NCBI GenBank assembly: GCA_003503535.1 | Contig: DOCI01000294.1 | Span: forward strand, 235-8,737 | Length of the DNA stretch: 8,503 nt | Source of the DNA: Planctomycetaceae bacterium | GTDB lineage: Bacteria > Planctomycetota > Planctomycetia > Planctomycetales > Planctomycetaceae | Direction of reading: 5' to 3' | Shown: positions 6,378-8,503 of the stretch, piece after piece | Layout: every line of letters begins with the position of its first letter | How positions within the stretch are numbered: position 1 is the first letter of the stretch | Position numbers and translations under genes: made by a program | Notes under the pieces: generated by a model | Seen by the model: the letters and a program-made list of their open reading frames with translations, nothing else | What the model was told of the DNA's origin: nothing | Database searches by the model: none

Positions 6378-7757
6378 TTACAGGTCGACATCTCCTATTC
6401 CTTTGGCTTTATTGGGCAATTCATCGATAAGCTCGAACGAAAAGGTAAGCTTAAATCCATGAGTTTCGTTTCTCCTCGCACCGAAAGATGGAATCGGATC
6501 TAATTCGCTAGATACCGCCAGTGCCGAACGCAGTGCTTTCCGAATGTGTTTGATAGTCGTGTTAACATTTGCTTCCTCGACTTGATCATCAGGCCATACC
6601 AGCTGCAACGCACGCCTTATCGTGAGCTGATGATCGGAAGCGATCGCGATTTCCCGAAAAAGGCTGAGCGGAACTGGTGTCAGACGCTCGAAAGTACCGT
6701 GAAAGTAAAACCCATCCGAGACAATACGAAGGATCGGCACACCTTCCTCGTTGCGAACTTCTTTGAGCAATCTGTCGTGGCGGCTGCTTAGTACAGACGA
6801 TTCCACTTGACCATTCAGTTCCAATGAGACAATAGCTTCGCTCCCCTTAGGTCCCGGAACGGTGGGAACGGTGCTGGAAGGTTTCGACTCATCACCTTTT
6901 TCGGATTGCGACTTTGGTTCTTCCTGCGGCTTATGCTTTTCGCACCATTCCTTCAATGGTGTCAGAATACCGGAAATGATGGGCGGCATTTTCTTGGCAG
7001 TACCATGTAACTCTTCTGCTGCTGCGGCTACTTCCACCTCATTGGGAAACAGGTGATTTGAGGAGCGATAATTCCGGGCTTTCAGACACATGAGAGGTGC
7101 TTTGACCATATCTCTCAGCTCGGCAAACCTTTCTCGGACATGCTTGAGGTCTTCAGGCCACTCGAGATCGATCAGATCTATCGATTCCGGAGGATGCCCG
7201 TCTTCCCAATTCCAGCGATCCTTATCTATTTCGAATCGAGCAAACAATATGCGAACGATAAACTCAAACTCGCGTGAAACGGGACCAGCTATTTCCGGAA
7301 CAGATTTATTTGCAAACGAGCTAAGTTTAACGATGTGATCCATAAGCAACGCGAAGAACCACACAAAACTCTCGTCGTCATGAATAGGCTTATAGTGATA
7401 CGTACCAACGATCTCATCTTCATGATTCAGCCAATAACTCAGCGGTCGAACCGCCGGAGGAGGCGGATTGTGTTGCTCTTCGATCCATTCGTTGTAGATG
7501 GTTCGCAGTCCATCCGTGAGGCGTTCTCCATTGTTGAGTAAAAAGTGTGCCGCAACAATCGGTTCCAGGTATTGAGCCGTCGGGTTTGGCTCACCGACAA
7601 AAAGAGTTAAATCTCCTTCCCCCTGCTTGCGACAGTCAATGACGGTCACTTTCAGCCAGCGGTTTTCCGGCAATTGATAGAGGACGTTCGCCTGCGTACC
7701 TAAGATTTCATAGGGCGAGCGACCAAAAGTAATCCATCGTTTAATCGCTTCATCCAA
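6378..7757 (-). CDS. Putative regulator with C-terminal OmpR/SARP-like winged helix
   Basis: This 459-aa protein has no recognisable enzyme motifs in its first 270 residues, which look like a mixed alpha/beta domain rich in Trp, Tyr and Glu (RWLKVTVIDCRKQ, EFEFIVRILFARFEID). Residues 272-305 are a hydrophilic Pro/Ser/Lys linker. From about 343 to 440 the pattern matches an OmpR-type winged helix: ILRIVSDGFYFHG strands, LTPVPLSLFREIA, the LTIRRALQLVWPDD helix, the recognition region ANVNTTIKHIRKALRSALA, and a wing ending GFKLTF. It probably binds DNA and senses something with its unknown N-terminus. The adjacent 11-bp repeat array and sigma gene are the natural targets. The start is uncertain: TTG 7757 has no good ribosome binding site, and the frame stays open upstream (YELGDLRLRDGRLLRP) to a stop at 7806-7808, so a CTG start or a disrupted longer gene is possible. 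Confidence 0.75.
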   Translation of the reverse strand: MDEAIKRWITFGRSPYEILGTQANVLYQLPENRWLKVTVIDCRKQGEGDLTLFVGEPNPTAQYLEPIVAAHFLLNNGERLTDGLRTIYNEWIEEQHNPPPPAVRPLSYWLNHEDEIVGTYHYKPIHDDESFVWFFALLMDHIVKLSSFANKSVPEIAGPVSREFEFIVRILFARFEIDKDRWNWEDGHPPESIDLIDLEWPEDLKHVRERFAELRDMVKAPLMCLKARNYRSSNHLFPNEVEVAAAAEELHGTAKKMPPIISGILTPLKEWCEKHKPQEEPKSQSEKGDESKPSSTVPTVPGPKGSEAIVSLELNGQVESSVLSSRHDRLLKEVRNEEGVPILRIVSDGFYFHGTFERLTPVPLSLFREIAIASDHQLTIRRALQLVWPDDQVEEANVNTTIKHIRKALRSALAVSSELDPIPSFGARRNETHGFKLTFSFELIDELPNKAKGIGDVDL

Positions 7758-7805
7758 TGGCCTGAGCAGACGCCCGTCTCGCAGACGCAGATCTCCAAGT
7801 TCATA

Positions 7806-7931
7806 TTAGAACATGGGCTCTAGAAAGTCTTCATCCGACTCTTCGTTGGGTTTCTTGCCAAAGAACACAATTTTCCCCTCGCTATCGTTGAACAACTCCC
7901 ACCTGATGACCGGTAGGTTAACAGTAGAGAT
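7806..7931 (-). pseudogene. Start-less 41-codon coding-like fragment upstream of the winged-helix gene
   Basis: Between stops at 7932-7934 and 7806-7808 the minus strand reads a convincing protein tail: NLPVIRWELFNDSEGK, IVFFGKKPNEESDED and FLEPMF, stop. It has no ATG or GTG start at its head. It is in the same frame as the winged-helix gene, separated from it by a single TAA. It could be the remnant of a broken gene, the nonsense-interrupted head of the winged-helix protein, or chance. Its first part overlaps bipartite element copy B, whose left counterpart, copy A, reads the related STINLPV...ELFN on the opposite strand. Confidence 0.3.
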
Positions 7932-7937
7932 TTAACC
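7886..7937 (+). promoter_or_regulatory. Bipartite element copy B, facing the DUF2924 genes, with an inverted repeat
   Basis: CGTTGAACAACTCC at 7886-7899, a 9-base spacer, then ACCGGTAGGTTAACAGTAGA from 7909. It is the partner of copy A in inverted orientation about 2.15 kb away. Its right part also contains GGTTAA (7916-7921) and TTAACC (7932-7937) as an inverted repeat with 10 bases between, which could be an operator. It lies about 24-31 bases before the first plus-strand gene, pointing at it, as expected of a promoter region. Confidence 0.55.
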
Positions 7938-7960
7938 ACACTTTTAGGAATGAGTCCAGA

Positions 7961-8107
7961 ATGAACTGCACGCAAGCTCACTCGCCGTCCCCCACCACCC
8001 AACTCGCCAGCCTCCTCGCGACGGCCATTCTCAGGCTCGCAGCCCGCGATCAGCTCGAATCGGAAAACTCTCAGAACGATTCCAGAACCGGCTCCCAACT
8101 CGCTTGA
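7961..8107 (+). CDS. Small 48-aa protein preceding DUF2924
   Basis: The frame runs from ATG 7961 to TGA 8105-8107. The sequence holds a helix, TQLASLLATAILRLAARDQL, then a polar tail, ESENSQNDSRTGSQLA. Short proteins with an LAxLLAxAILRLxxR helix commonly sit immediately upstream of DUF2924 genes in recombinase-carrying islands, and position and composition fit here. The ribosome binding site is weak. In the next frame the DNA reads PAPNSLEVSGP, which resembles the usual C-terminus (LEV...), so a small frameshift near the end is possible. The role is unknown, perhaps as a partner of the recombinase system. Confidence 0.6.
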   Translation: MNCTQAHSPSPTTQLASLLATAILRLAARDQLESENSQNDSRTGSQLA

Positions 8108-8201
8108 GGTTTCCGGGCCGTGATGGCTCACTGTGTCTCGTGTGGTTAACGGCCAAGAGAGCCGTTCCCGAATTCCCAAACTCACGTAGGAGTAAAACGC
8201 G

Positions 8202-8503
8202 ATGGCGATCAACGTCGACCAGGAACTGACCCGCCTCAAACAGAAGACGGTCAAACAGCTCAAACTCATTTACGAAGACACGTTCGAGGAAGCCTGCCGC
8301 TCGAACCACAAAAAATGGCTCATCAAGCGGATCATCTGGCGGATGCAGGCTAATGCCCATGGGGGACTATCGGAACGGGCTCGCCAGCGGGCGTTCGAGA
8401 TTGCCAACGACGCCGATCTGCGGGTGACGGCACCGAGTACACAGCCATCAAGGCAAGCCTCGACACGGGTGTGTACTACCTCGAATCACGATCCCCGCAT
8501 CCC
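8202..8503 (+). CDS. DUF2924 family protein (partial, runs off the right edge)
   Basis: ATG 8202 has AGGAG 9 bases upstream. The visible 100 residues match the DUF2924 pattern: an N-terminal helix with LTRLKQKTVKQLKLIYEDTF, the signature KKWLIKRIIWRMQANAHGGL, SERARQRAFEIANDADLRVT, a low-complexity linker and the DPRIP turn that precedes the C-terminal beta domain, which is outside the window. The family is found next to large serine recombinases in prophages and islands and is thought to assist them; its biochemical role is not established. Lysine- and arginine-rich helices suggest DNA contact. It is transcribed with the 48-aa gene (94 bases between), away from the replication operon. Confidence 0.88.
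   Translation, partial: MAINVDQELTRLKQKTVKQLKLIYEDTFEEACRSNHKKWLIKRIIWRMQANAHGGLSERARQRAFEIANDADLRVTAPSTQPSRQASTRVCTTSNHDPRI

Noticed and set aside
6220..6503. Three overlapping plus-strand frames of 65-80 aa
   Set aside because: They translate the 11-bp repeat array and the antisense of flanking genes, giving Phe/Cys-rich low-complexity sequence.
7820..8360. 149-aa and 109-aa minus-strand frames at the right end
   Set aside because: They are antisense to the DUF2924 and 48-aa genes, which have family resemblance and, for DUF2924, a ribosome binding site.
8410..8503. Apparent frameshift near the end of the DUF2924 gene, because another frame reads DGTEYTAIKASLDTGVYYLE
   Set aside because: The annotated frame continues through a low-complexity linker to DPRIP, which fits the expected start of the C-terminal DUF2924 region, so no frameshift is needed.

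Overview
The window looks like part of an integrated mobile element (prophage-like island or integrated plasmid), probably from a planctomycete. This assignment is inferred from three things: a DUF2924 protein of the kind found beside large serine recombinases, preceded by a small protein; a compact leftward replication module built from TOPRIM, ParB and helicase parts; and mixed ATG/GTG/TTG starts at roughly 50% GC. No rRNA, tRNA, IS element or CRISPR array was seen, and neither end of the element lies in the window.

Layout. From about 6266 down to 1, genes lie on the minus strand: a small sigma-70-like factor (5751-6266); a motif-rich intergenic region (5465-5750); a conserved-looking 96-aa protein; a zinc-finger/TOPRIM primase-like protein whose last residues carry a helicase motif I (GSGKS); a helicase-like protein that begins at motif Ia and overlaps the previous gene by ATGA; a large fusion of HTH, ParB/Srx and Spo11/TopoVI-A-like domains; a doubtful 79-aa ORF; and the N-terminus of a ParB-type domain typical of phage DNA-modification methylases, cut by the left edge. 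Upstream of the sigma gene, also on the minus strand, lies a 459-aa protein with a C-terminal OmpR/SARP-like winged helix (6378-7757). To the right, genes turn to the plus strand: a 48-aa small protein and DUF2924, cut by the right edge. A recombinase would be expected just beyond.

How it may work together (inference). The winged-helix gene and the sigma gene form a central regulatory cassette. Between them sits a five-unit 11-bp repeat array, the spacing used by SARP/OmpR-type winged helices. Just outside the cassette, on both sides and facing outward, lie two copies of a bipartite element (CGTTGAACAACTCC, exactly 9 bp, then ACCGGTAGGTTRAYAGTAGA). One faces the leftward replication operon and the other faces the rightward DUF2924/recombinase side. 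Two shorter relatives of the second half follow the left copy at steps of about 101-102 bp. A simple model is that the element's own regulator and sigma factor switch on replication and recombination together through these sites.

The most unusual proteins are the ParB-Spo11-like fusion and the helicase split between two translationally coupled genes.
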